Below are positions 28,193 through 35,892 of a stretch of DNA of 64,000 nucleotides, in pieces. Position numbers and translations under genes: made by a program. This DNA is from Bacillus sp. HMF5848 (lineage in GTDB: Bacteria > Bacillota > Bacilli > Bacillales > HMF5848), in assembly GCF_003944835.1 (NCBI RefSeq), contig NZ_RWIV01000001.1:1093501-1157500 (forward strand), given 5' to 3'. Position 1 is the first letter of the stretch. Every line of letters starts with the position of its first letter. The notes beneath the pieces are model-generated. The model worked only from the letters and a program-made list of their open reading frames with translations, was not told the DNA's origin and did not search any database.

Positions 28193-28496
28193 TAACATTG
28201 TATTAATTATCATTGGAATGGCTGTCGTTACATATTTACCCCGCGTCCTTCCACTCATTGCATTGAGTGGAAAAGACATGCCGGAATTTTGGCAAAATGT
28301 TTTACGAAACGTTCCGTATGCTACGCTTGGGGCACTAATTTTTCCGGGTATACTGCTAATTCAAGAAGGAGATATATGGTTTGGAATTATTGGTGCTGTC
28401 GCAGCCTTTGCGGTCGCCTTTTTAGGCGCGAATGTTATTATCGTAGTGTTAAGCTCAATTGTTGTTTTAAGTATATATTCTTATTTTATTTTATGA
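28185..28496 (+). CDS. azlD: Branched-chain amino acid exporter, small subunit AzlD
   Basis: 103 residues from ATG 28185, behind AAAGGGG. There are four hydrophobic segments with the AzlD family motif TYLPRVLPL near residue 15 and VPYATLGALIFPG. It is the partner of AzlC. A dispersed 180-bp repeat begins 4 bp after its stop codon. Confidence 0.92.
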   Translation: MNSNIVLIIIGMAVVTYLPRVLPLIALSGKDMPEFWQNVLRNVPYATLGALIFPGILLIQEGDIWFGIIGAVAAFAVAFLGANVIIVVLSSIVVLSIYSYFIL

Positions 28497-28500
28497 AAAA

Positions 28501-28680
28501 GCTCTGTTAAACTTTGTTGTTGATTTTCGCTACATTGCGCTCGCTTTCCGCGGGGTGGCCGTGAGCCTCCTCTGCGCTTTGCGCATGCGGGGTCTCACGA
28601 CTGCCACTACATCCCGCAGGAGTCTCACGCATTTCGCTACTATCAACAATATTCAAAATCAACACTCATCTTTAACAGCG
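28501..28680 (+). repeat. Dispersed ~180-bp Bacillus repeat, copy A
   Basis: The ends form an imperfect terminal inverted repeat (CTGTTAAAC..GTTGATTTT against AAAATCAACA..TTTAACAG). The core carries CGCTTTCCGCGGGG, GAGCCTCCTC, GGTCTCACGACTGCCACTA and CCCGCAGGAGTCT. Copy B lies at 60055-60241 in the opposite orientation. It is non-coding and resembles a repeat scattered through many Bacillus genomes. There is no transposase. Confidence 0.85.
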
Positions 28681-28713
28681 TACATGCAAATTTAATGAGC
28701 ACACAAATGTATT

Positions 28714-28741
28714 AAATAAAAGTTATCCACAGTTATTTCAG
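28714..28741. repeat. 28-bp intergenic repeat with a consensus DnaA box, copy 1
   Basis: It matches 48313-48340 at 26 of 28 positions. This copy contains TTATCCACA, the consensus DnaA box, at 28723-28731. The other copy has TTATCGACC instead. Confidence 0.6.
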
Positions 28742-28791
28742 AGTAGAGCCTATGAAAAAGTACAGCAGCAAAGTTAGAGAAGTCTGTAATA

Positions 28792-28819
28792 AAAACCCCT
28801 TACGAACATAAGGGGTTTT
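28792..28819 (-). terminator. Terminator downstream of the FixH-like gene
   Basis: The stem AAAACCCCTTA / TAAGGGGTTTT with loop CGAACA; a T run follows on the minus strand. Confidence 0.85.
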
Positions 28820-28829
28820 AAGAATTATA

Positions 28830-29225
28830 TTATTCAGTTACAGTAAATGAATATTTATTCATAAAATGTAGGCTTTCTGCATTAGCGTGGTAGTAAATAT
28901 AATATGTACCAGGCTTATCAAATGACTTTGTTAATTCATATACCCCTTTTTCTTTGTTTTCAAGGGGGATTGTATCATGATTGCCTTCTTCATTTTCTTC
29001 ATGCCAAATTTCGTATTCAAAGTCGTCGGCATTTATTCTTTTGCCTGATAGTGTAATTGTTGTAGTAAAGGTAATATCCTCACCAGCTTTTACAGTATCA
29101 GCTGACATTGAAAATTCAACTTCAGGAAAAGCTATGTCTGTTAATGATTCATCCGTGTTAGATGAGCATCCAGTCATAAGCATTACAATGAAAATAAAAG
29201 ATAGCATAAATAATTTTCTTCCCAT
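28830..29225 (-). CDS. FixH/YtkA-like lipoprotein
   Basis: 131 residues. A lipoprotein signal ends in LMTGCSS (about residues 16-22). A single beta-sandwich domain follows (VKAGEDITFTTTITLSGKRI, ENKEKGVYELTKSFDKPGTYYIYYHANAE), typical of YtkA/FixH-type domains that accompany cytochrome-oxidase or copper-handling genes. It lies 27 bp downstream of the Sco gene on the same strand. A role in metal delivery or oxidase maturation is an inference from this pairing. Confidence 0.72.
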   Translation of the reverse strand: MGRKLFMLSFIFIVMLMTGCSSNTDESLTDIAFPEVEFSMSADTVKAGEDITFTTTITLSGKRINADDFEYEIWHEENEEGNHDTIPLENKEKGVYELTKSFDKPGTYYIYYHANAESLHFMNKYSFTVTE

Positions 29226-29252
29226 CCATGTACCCCCATTTAATGTGTGACT

Positions 29253-29840
29253 CTAGTCCACTATGCGCATAATACGTTTATACACACGCTCTCTATCAAA
29301 GCCGTTTTCACCCATACCGAATTTCTCTATCACGTTGTTTTTTTCATCCATTAAATACGTAAATGTCGAATGAACGTACATACCGTTTCCTGGATCACGG
29401 AAAAGAAATTCAAAGCTGTCGGCTACTTTTTTTGTGTCTTCATAAGAGCCGCGTAATAAATACCAGCCTTCATCCTTGTTAATTTTAAATGCTTTTGCAT
29501 ATTCTTGCAATTTCTCTTTTGTATCACGCTTAGGATCTATCGTGATTGTTATAAATTCGACTTTATCACCAAATATACCTTGTGCTTTTAAATCATCACG
29601 AATTTTTTGCATTTCCCATGTTGTAACGGGACAAACATCTGGGCAATTGCCATACATAAATTCTATTAGCCGAACTTTTGGTTCTATCGTGTCAAAGCTA
29701 TAGGGTTGTCCCCATGCGGTTTCCATTGTTACGTTTTCAGGGAATTGATACTGAGATTGTTTGAAATAACTAAAATAAAAAATACCTGAACTAATTCCAA
29801 GAACTAATAAACTAAAAAAGATAATATACAGTTTTTTCAC
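29253..29840 (-). CDS. Sco1/SenC-family copper chaperone
   Basis: 195 residues from GTG 29840, 5 nt after TGAGGTG. The longer frame has no SD. An N-terminal membrane anchor (about 4-25) precedes a thioredoxin-fold domain with Cys66-x3-Cys70 (GNCPDVCP) and His157 (YVHSTF), the copper ligands of Sco. It matures the CuA centre of cytochrome c oxidase on the outer membrane face. It is paired with the FixH-like lipoprotein; no oxidase genes are in the window. Confidence 0.93.
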   Translation of the reverse strand: MKKLYIIFFSLLVLGISSGIFYFSYFKQSQYQFPENVTMETAWGQPYSFDTIEPKVRLIEFMYGNCPDVCPVTTWEMQKIRDDLKAQGIFGDKVEFITITIDPKRDTKEKLQEYAKAFKINKDEGWYLLRGSYEDTKKVADSFEFLFRDPGNGMYVHSTFTYLMDEKNNVIEKFGMGENGFDRERVYKRIMRIVD

Positions 29841-29999
29841 AATAAACACCTCACGGGATAATTTCCGATGCGTTAATATTATAGCATATTTCAAATTTTC
29901 GACATTTAAAAAACGTTGAAGATTATATGAACAATGTGTTCTAAATCATAAAAAATCATCTACAATTAGAATAACATGTAGGACAAGGGAGTGAGTGTT

Positions 30000-31253
30000 T
30001 TGAAGAAAATTTTTATAACCGCATTTGTCGCATACATCATATATGCCATCCTTATTAGTGCATACTTATTTATGTGGGCTGATACATCTTTACCTGAAAA
30101 TTATATTGGCTCAGCAGCAGACCCGCAAACATTTATGACAGAGCGTGAGCTTTTTATAAGTGAACAATATTCTAAGATTAGGGATGTTTTATTCTTTATA
30201 ACGATACCTTTTGAATGGCTCATGTATTTTGCAATTCTTGTATTTGGCTTATCAGATCGATTCCAAAAGTGGGCAGGAGCGATTACAAGAAGCTTTATCC
30301 CGCAGGGAGTGATTTATTTTTTCTGGCTATCACTAGCTGTCACGCTTGTCACATTTCCACTTAGCTATTTGAGGTATTGGCTATCCAAGTCATATGACAT
30401 CACCGTACAATCTTTTTCTAGCTGGATGCGTGATTATATTATTGATTTTTGGGTGAACTATGCCATTATGGCTGCTGTGGTTGTTGTGCTGTACTGGCTT
30501 ATTAAAAAAAGTCGTAAGCGCTGGTGGCTGTATGGCTGGTTGCTATCCATTCCGTTTACCTTGTTTATGACATTTATTAATCCAGTGGTGATTGATCCTT
30601 TATACAACGATTTTTATCCTTTAAAAGATAAAGAGCTCGAGGCAAAAATCTTAGCAATAGCTGACACAGCTAATATTCCTGCCGAGCATGTTTTTGAGGT
30701 CAATATGTCTACAAAAACAAACGCGATGAATGCCTATGTTACGGGAATAGGTTCAAATGCACGGATCGTTTTATGGGATACAACGCTAAATAAACTGTCC
30801 GAAGATGAAGTGTTATTTATCATGGCCCACGAAATGGCACATTGGGTGATGAAGCATGTCTTGTATGGCACAATTGGCTATATGTTTGTTACATTATTGG
30901 GCTTATTTACAATTCATCTATTGTTTGCTCGTGTGTGTAGAGTCTTTTCTATTGAAGATGTGGTAGAATGGCGCTCATTACCTGTATTTCTGTTGCTCAT
31001 ATCCATCCTATCCTTTAGCTTTAGTCCGATTTCTAATGCTGTATCACGTCATGAGGAATTGGCTGCTGACCGCTATGCCATTGAAATAACCGGAAATCAA
31101 AGCGCAGCTGTTACATCTTTTCAAGCACTTGCGAAAACAAGCTTAAGACAAGTAAATCCACCTTATATCGTTAAACTATTTCGCTATGCACATCCAACGA
31201 TGATGGAACGACTATACTTTTTAGAAAATTATAAAAGAGAAACGACAGAATAG
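30000..31253 (+). CDS. yhfN: YhfN, M48-family membrane metalloprotease
   Basis: 417 residues from TTG 30000, preceded by AAGGGAGTGAG. It has several N-terminal membrane segments and an HEMAHWVMKH zinc motif (about residues 277-286). A further membrane pair and the third-ligand region SRHEELAADRYAIE follow. This is the STE24/CAAX-prenyl-protease-like architecture of YhfN. It probably degrades membrane or secreted proteins. It is monocistronic. Confidence 0.9.
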   Translation: MKKIFITAFVAYIIYAILISAYLFMWADTSLPENYIGSAADPQTFMTERELFISEQYSKIRDVLFFITIPFEWLMYFAILVFGLSDRFQKWAGAITRSFIPQGVIYFFWLSLAVTLVTFPLSYLRYWLSKSYDITVQSFSSWMRDYIIDFWVNYAIMAAVVVVLYWLIKKSRKRWWLYGWLLSIPFTLFMTFINPVVIDPLYNDFYPLKDKELEAKILAIADTANIPAEHVFEVNMSTKTNAMNAYVTGIGSNARIVLWDTTLNKLSEDEVLFIMAHEMAHWVMKHVLYGTIGYMFVTLLGLFTIHLLFARVCRVFSIEDVVEWRSLPVFLLLISILSFSFSPISNAVSRHEELAADRYAIEITGNQSAAVTSFQALAKTSLRQVNPPYIVKLFRYAHPTMMERLYFLENYKRETTE

Positions 31254-31363
31254 TGAACAGTCTTGTTGGACGGTATGATTTGTGATACAAAATAAGGGAG
31301 ACTTTAAATAAATGAACGGATAGCTGTTCTTATGTCTACACTTGGGACCAGGAGTTGAATAAG

Positions 31364-32308
31364 TTGAAGGGAATAATATGTTTAGGTGAAGCACTTATAG
31401 ATTTTGTACCTCTAGATATGGATAACATCTCATATCAAAAAAGCCCCGGTGGCGCACCAGCAAATGTAGCAGTAGGTGCTGCTAAGTTAGGGGCTAATTC
31501 TGCTTTTGTTGGAACAGTAGGTGCTGATGTGATGGGGGAGTTTTTATACGACACACTAGCACAGTACAATGTTAATGTTGAAAAAATGAATAAGGTGACA
31601 ACTCATCAAACAAATTTAGTGTTTGTTAAAAACGATACAAATGGTGAAAGAAGCTTTAGCTTTTATATTCCAAACAGTGCTGATCAACAACTTTCAGAAA
31701 ATGATATTAATGAAGACTTCTTTAAGAAGTATAAAATAGTACATTACGGGTCTATAAGTCTAATTCATGAACCGATACATAACGCACACCTTAAAGCTAT
31801 ACAAGTCGCAAAGCAACATGGTTTAATTTGTTCCTATGATCCTAATTTACGTATGAGCCTTTGGAAAGACGAAGGACATGCTAAAGAAACAATTTTATCT
31901 ATTATGCCAGAAGCTGACGTTCTAAAAGTTTCTGAAGAAGAGTTAGCATTTTTAACCGGTGAAACGGATATACCACGTGGCATTGAGGCGTTGAGTCAAT
32001 ATAATATATCAGTAATTTTAGTCACTCTTGGTAGTGAAGGAAGTTATGTCAGTACAAAGGGTGAGATTCGTCATGTGCCTGCCCGCAAGGTGAAAGCCGT
32101 TGATACAACAGGAGCGGGAGACGCCTTTATGTCTGGTATACTCTACAATATTAATGAATACAACAAGCCAATTGAACAAATTACAATTGATGAGTTAGTT
32201 GAGTTTGCTAAGTTTGCAAGTGTGTCAGGTGCATTAGCTGCTTCAACTAAAGGAGCTATGACAGCACTACCGTCAATAAATGAAGTGCAAAATCAATTAA
32301 ATATGTAA
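31364..32308 (+). CDS. PfkB-family sugar kinase, fructokinase-like
   Basis: 314 residues from TTG 31364, 9 nt after GGAG; TTG 31355 is the alternative but abuts the SD. The N-terminal GEALIDFVP and SPGGAPANVAVGAAKLG and the catalytic DTTGAGDAF (about 245-253) define the ribokinase/PfkB fold. The overall pattern is closest to bacterial fructokinases. It phosphorylates a sugar with ATP. No sugar transporter is adjacent, so the substrate remains a guess. Confidence 0.85.
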   Translation: MKGIICLGEALIDFVPLDMDNISYQKSPGGAPANVAVGAAKLGANSAFVGTVGADVMGEFLYDTLAQYNVNVEKMNKVTTHQTNLVFVKNDTNGERSFSFYIPNSADQQLSENDINEDFFKKYKIVHYGSISLIHEPIHNAHLKAIQVAKQHGLICSYDPNLRMSLWKDEGHAKETILSIMPEADVLKVSEEELAFLTGETDIPRGIEALSQYNISVILVTLGSEGSYVSTKGEIRHVPARKVKAVDTTGAGDAFMSGILYNINEYNKPIEQITIDELVEFAKFASVSGALAASTKGAMTALPSINEVQNQLNM

Positions 32309-32311
32309 TTT

Positions 32312-32350
32312 AAAACAGAGGTATTCCATATGGAACACCTCTGTTTTTTC
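32312..32350 (+). terminator. Terminator after the sugar kinase
   Basis: A 16-bp stem with one mismatch (AAAACAGAGGTATTCC and its partner), loop ATAT and a T run. Confidence 0.88.
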
Positions 32351-32617
32351 TCAGCTAGAAATAATAATATTAAACTTTAATCACTGTCTAGATTCATCAT
32401 CCAAGGAGTAAAGTTGTTTCGTTCATCTTATCAATTTCATGCTTAGAGCTTTTTGGAGAGCTTCAGTTATACCTCGTGTTCCATAACTCAAATGTATTCA
32501 AGCTTACTAATGTTTGGTGAAAAATGATTTCTAGAATATTAAAGGAATGCTTGGACTTGTAAAAAAATAGTATGTAGTCCTATGAATAAGTAAAAGGTAG
32601 CTTAATTAAATCCAGTA
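32351..32617. other. Intergenic stretch before aceA
   Basis: AT-rich, with no frame with an SD. An AGAGCTTTTTGGAGAGCTT hairpin near 32445-32463 is the only local symmetry seen. Confidence 0.35.
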
Positions 32618-32631
32618 ATGAAAGCGCTTTA
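32618..32631 (+). promoter_or_regulatory. Catabolite-responsive element (cre) upstream of aceA
   Basis: ATGAAAGCGCTTTA matches the CcpA consensus (WTGNAANCGNWNNCW) and is nearly palindromic. It lies 44 bp upstream of the -35, a position from which CcpA could activate or repress. Confidence 0.7.
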
Positions 32632-32674
32632 TAAAAGTTAATACAAATCGACAAAAAATTATGAAAATATACTG

Positions 32675-32702
32675 TTGTAATTTTTTGGGTCTGTTATATA
32701 AT
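32675..32702 (+). promoter_or_regulatory. Sigma-A promoter of aceA
   Basis: TTGTAA (32675-32680), a 16-bp spacer and a perfect TATAAT (32697-32702). Confidence 0.65.
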
Positions 32703-32756
32703 AAAAGAAGAAATTTAGTTAGTTGTTGTATAACAATAAAGGGGAGAGGTAATAAT

Positions 32757-34043
32757 ATGACGTTAAAAGAGAGAGCACAAAAGCTACAAGAAAGCTGGGA
32801 AATGGATAAGCGCTGGAACGGAGTTACACGTCCATATAGTGCAGAGGACGTTATTCGTTTACGTGGCTCTATCGATATGGAACATACGTTAGCTAGACGT
32901 GGAGCTGAAAAGCTTTGGAACTTGTTACACGAAGAAGATTATGTAAATGCATTAGGTGCATTAACAGGAAATCAAGCTGTTCAACAAGTAAAAGCAGGCT
33001 TAAAAGCGATTTACTTAAGTGGGTGGCAGGTTGCAGCAGATGCGAACCTTTCAGGTCATATGTATCCGGACCAAAGCTTATATCCTGCAAACAGTGTGCC
33101 ACAAGTTGTAAAAAGAATTAACCAAGCACTACAGCGCGCGGATCAAATACATTATTTAGAAGACAACAATGATACCGACTGGTTTGCTCCTATTGTTGCG
33201 GATGCGGAAGCAGGGTTTGGTGGACAGTTAAATGTGTTCGAATTAATGAAAGGTATGATTGAAGCAGGTGCTGCTGGAGTACACTTTGAAGATCAATTAT
33301 CATCTGAGAAAAAGTGTGGACACCTTGGAGGAAAGGTTTTATTACCAACACAGACAGCAGTACGCAACTTGATTGCTGCCCGGTTAGCAGCGGATGTAAT
33401 GGGAGTACCAACATTAATTGTCGCTCGCACAGATGCAGACGCAGCTGATATGATTACGAGTGACATTGATGATAATGATAAAGCATTCTTAACTGGCGAA
33501 CGCACACCGGAAGGCTTCTTCCGTACAAAGCCTGGTTTAGAACAAGCGATTTCAAGAGGATTGGCTTACGCTCCATATGCGGATCTCGTATGGTGTGAAA
33601 CTTCAACCCCTGATTTAGAGCAGGCACAAGCCTTTGCAGATGCGATTCATGCTAAATATCCAGGCAAGCTTTTGGCATACAACTGTTCACCTTCTTTCAA
33701 CTGGAAAGCGAAGTTGGATGATGAAACAATTGCGAAATTCCAAGCTGAAATCGGTAAGATGGGTTACAAATTCCAATTCGTTACATTAGCTGGCTTCCAT
33801 GCCCTAAACCACAGTATGTTTGAGCTTTCTCGTGGCTATAAAGAAAGAGGTATGGCCGCATACTCTGAGCTGCAACAGGCAGAATTTGCAAGTGAAAAAT
33901 ATGGCTATACAGCAACTAAGCATCAACGTGAAGTTGGTACTGGTTATTTTGATGAAGTTTCACAAGTTATCTCTGGAGGAACCTCATCGACAACAGCGCT
34001 AAAAGGATCAACTGAAGAAGAACAGTTTACAAGCACACATTAA
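32757..34043 (+). CDS. aceA: Isocitrate lyase AceA
   Basis: 428 residues from ATG 32757 behind AAAGGGGAGAGG; the upstream part of the frame overlaps the promoter. The catalytic loop [16 protein letters not shown] and the YNCSPSFNW and [15 protein letters not shown] stretches identify it. It splits isocitrate to glyoxylate and succinate, allowing growth on acetate and fatty acids. Malate synthase is not in the window. The cre site suggests carbon control, which fits with lcfB under FadR. B. subtilis 168 lacks this pathway. Confidence 0.95.
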   Translation: MTLKERAQKLQESWEMDKRWNGVTRPYSAEDVIRLRGSIDMEHTLARRGAEKLWNLLHEEDYVNALGALTGNQAVQQVKAGLKAIYLSGWQVAADANLSGHMYPDQSLYPANSVPQVVKRINQALQRADQIHYLEDNNDTDWFAPIVADAEAGFGGQLNVFELMKGMIEAGAAGVHFEDQLSSEKKCGHLGGKVLLPTQTAVRNLIAARLAADVMGVPTLIVARTDADAADMITSDIDDNDKAFLTGERTPEGFFRTKPGLEQAISRGLAYAPYADLVWCETSTPDLEQAQAFADAIHAKYPGKLLAYNCSPSFNWKAKLDDETIAKFQAEIGKMGYKFQFVTLAGFHALNHSMFELSRGYKERGMAAYSELQQAEFASEKYGYTATKHQREVGTGYFDEVSQVISGGTSSTTALKGSTEEEQFTSTH

Positions 34044-34066
34044 TATATAGATAAACATGGGGGGAG

Positions 34067-34102
34067 AAACAGACACTCGAGCGAATGGGTGTCTGTTTTA
34101 CT
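34067..34102 (+). terminator. Terminator after aceA
   Basis: A 10-bp stem AAACAGACAC / GTGTCTGTTT, then a T-rich tail. Confidence 0.82.
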
Positions 34103-34452
34103 TTTCTAAATATCCTCTTCAACCGCGCATAAGAGTGTCTACAACACATATGAGAGTGTCTACAACATACACAAGACCGTCATCATCATCACACATAAGC
34201 CCCCCATCATCGCAGTGATAAGTTGGTGCCACGTGCGTACACAGACTAAGTCTATCCCTCATATTTTACTGCGAAAAAAAAGAAACCAAAACTTAAATGA
34301 TTTTCAAACGATATAGTCACAAATAAACTTAAAATCAGAAACTGTATAACAAAGCAAAAACCGTATGCGTAAAATGCATCCGGTTCTGCTGACATAATAA
34401 TGTGTTGGGATTTAAAAGCGTGTAGATAGTGTTATGGGTTGATTTGAAGAAT
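34103..34452. other. Gene-free region with a short tandem repeat and a terminator
   Basis: A ~20-bp unit (GAGTGTCTACAACA preceded by CATA) is repeated at 34128-34168 with a decayed third copy. A hairpin at 34354-34385 (AACCG..GCAT against ATGC..CGGTT) has five T on the minus strand and likely terminates the IDEAL gene. Confidence 0.5.
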
Positions 34453-34683
34453 TTAGGCGGTTGCAACAAGCTTGCGGTAGCTTTCAGAGTGTTTCATAAA
34501 TGCTTCGTAATCACGTTTGTCTAGACTATCGTTAATTTTCTCCTCTAATACCTGTTTCTTTCGATTAAACAACGCTTCATCAATTATCATCTGAAGAAGA
34601 GTGTCTAGTAACATGGCTTCTTTTGATTTTAAGTTGTTGTGCTGTGCAGTTATTAATTCTGAATAAGATTTCTTTCTATTCAA
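34453..34683 (-). CDS. IDEAL-domain small protein
   Basis: 76 residues from TTG 34683, 5 nt after AGGGGTGA; an upstream TTG at 34710 has no SD. The C-terminal half is an IDEAL domain (IDEALFNRKKQVLEEKINDSLDKRDYEAF), a short helical module found in several Bacillus proteins such as YpiB. Residues 20-40 are helical and charged. The function is unknown. It lies just upstream of comK, where B. subtilis also has a small gene. Confidence 0.75.
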   Translation of the reverse strand: MNRKKSYSELITAQHNNLKSKEAMLLDTLLQMIIDEALFNRKKQVLEEKINDSLDKRDYEAFMKHSESYRKLVATA

Positions 34684-34832
34684 ACTAATCACCCCTATGG
34701 CTTTTTTCAATTATATATAGGATTGTGAGAATAGTCAATGAGTTTTTTAAAAATTAAGTTAATTATAATTATTATTAGCTTGTATTATTGAATAATAATT
34801 TGTATATGCTAAGTAAAAGGAGGTCTTATTAT

Positions 34833-35009
34833 ATGAAAGAAGAAAAAGATCGTACTTTACATGCTGTAACGACTGCCTTAGACTCGAATAATCCTCTTAA
34901 AGAAGCAAGTCAATATGCTGGAGAATCTATAGATGAGCATACTACTTTAGAGCAAGCTAATGAGTTTATCGCCAACAAAGAGATCAAACAAGTGTTCAAT
35001 AATCAATAA
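34833..35009 (+). CDS. Small acidic protein, unknown
   Basis: 58 residues from ATG 34833 with a perfect AAAGGAGGT 9 nt upstream; the longer frame from 34788 is AT-rich leader. It is soluble, with high Glu, Asn and Lys and no Cys or Trp. It reads MKEEKDRTLHAVTTALDSNNPLKEASQYAGES, then a predicted helix. I do not recognise the family. A terminator follows at once, so it is a single-gene transcript. The codon pattern and SD make it a real gene. Confidence 0.6.
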   Translation: MKEEKDRTLHAVTTALDSNNPLKEASQYAGESIDEHTTLEQANEFIANKEIKQVFNNQ

Positions 35010-35017
35010 CGTAAGGC

Positions 35018-35048
35018 AAGTGCCCACGAGGCACTTATTTTTTTGGCT
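35018..35048 (+). terminator. Terminator after the small acidic protein
   Basis: A 7-bp stem AAGTGCC / GGCACTT with loop CACGA, then ATTTTTTTT. Confidence 0.85.
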
Positions 35049-35189
35049 AAATAGGAAAGCATTAAATTTTTATTCGCAAATTTTGTTTTCCTAACGCATA
35101 AGTGTAGCTAGTCTCTGTCTTCGCCTCAAGGCACGCCAATCTGCGATTTTTCTTTAGTATATGTTTTTTTACATTTTTTTGAAAAATTT

Positions 35190-35219
35190 GTGACATCAAC
35201 CATAAGAGAAATGTATAGT
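35190..35219 (+). promoter_or_regulatory. Candidate comK promoter
   Basis: GTGACA (35190-35195), an 18-bp spacer and TATAGT (35214-35219), each one base from consensus. The region upstream is full of T and A tracts. I could not place a clean pair of AAAA-N5-TTTT ComK half-sites. Confidence 0.45.
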
Positions 35220-35264
35220 GATAAAATTTATAATTGAGAAAATTTAATATGGGAGGGAGTAGGA

Positions 35265-35816
35265 ATGAAACATATGACAATGAAAATGCTTGAGGAATAT
35301 GAAGTCAATCGATATACGATGGCGATAATTCCAGAAAGGTTTGATAAGCAAAAGTTTTCACGAGTAATAGAGCTAGAAGGAGAATTTGTTGTTACGATGA
35401 GTCCACAAGATATTGTGGAAAGAAGCTGTAATTATTTTGGAAGTAGCTTGCGTGGAAGAATAGCTGGTACGAAAGCCATCATGGGAATCACACATAAATC
35501 TCCTATCGTTGTAGACTACACAAATGGCATTTACTTGTTCCCAACGACCTCTCCAAGACAGGAAAAGTGTGCTTGGATCTCTCATGCATATGTTGAAGAG
35601 CATAGATCAAATGGTTCCCACAATACAACTGTCATTTTTAAAAATAATCGCTCATTTCATTTTCCGGTATCATTCGGGTCCTTTGAGAACCAACTGTACC
35701 GCACAGCACAATTACGGACCAAGTTAACAAGTCGTATAGAAGGAGAGGACATTCGCCACTCTAGGAGAAAGAGCTTTATTATAGATTACGGAAAAAAGAG
35801 AGAATTTTCAAAGTAA
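35265..35816 (+). CDS. comK: Competence transcription factor ComK
   Basis: 183 residues (B. subtilis 192) from ATG 35265, 6 nt after GGGAGGGA. The ComK core is intact: a basic ERSCNYFGSSLRGRIAGTKAIMG segment (about residues 47-70), then SPIVVDYTNGIYLFPTTSPRQEKCAWISHAYV. The C-terminal tail, which binds MecA in B. subtilis, is shorter and ends in basic residues. It activates DNA-uptake and recombination genes, including addAB in B. subtilis, which lies 5 kb downstream here. Whether the strain is transformable cannot be judged from one gene. Confidence 0.95.
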   Translation: MKHMTMKMLEEYEVNRYTMAIIPERFDKQKFSRVIELEGEFVVTMSPQDIVERSCNYFGSSLRGRIAGTKAIMGITHKSPIVVDYTNGIYLFPTTSPRQEKCAWISHAYVEEHRSNGSHNTTVIFKNNRSFHFPVSFGSFENQLYRTAQLRTKLTSRIEGEDIRHSRRKSFIIDYGKKREFSK

Positions 35817-35892
35817 ATGATATGATGAAAAAGAAAGACTATTTTCAGCTACTCAAATAATTTCAGTAAAGAATTTGTAAGGGGATGGTTTT

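Noticed and set aside
28501-28680. Insertion sequence remnant
   Set aside because: It has no transposase frame and the length and ends fit a non-coding dispersed repeat better.
28723-28731. Consensus DnaA box as a replication origin
   Set aside because: A single box with no cluster, no dnaA/dnaN nearby and no AT-rich unwinding element of note.
32661-32756. N-terminal extension of isocitrate lyase to 32661
   Set aside because: It would run through the -35/-10 promoter, and a strong SD marks ATG 32757.
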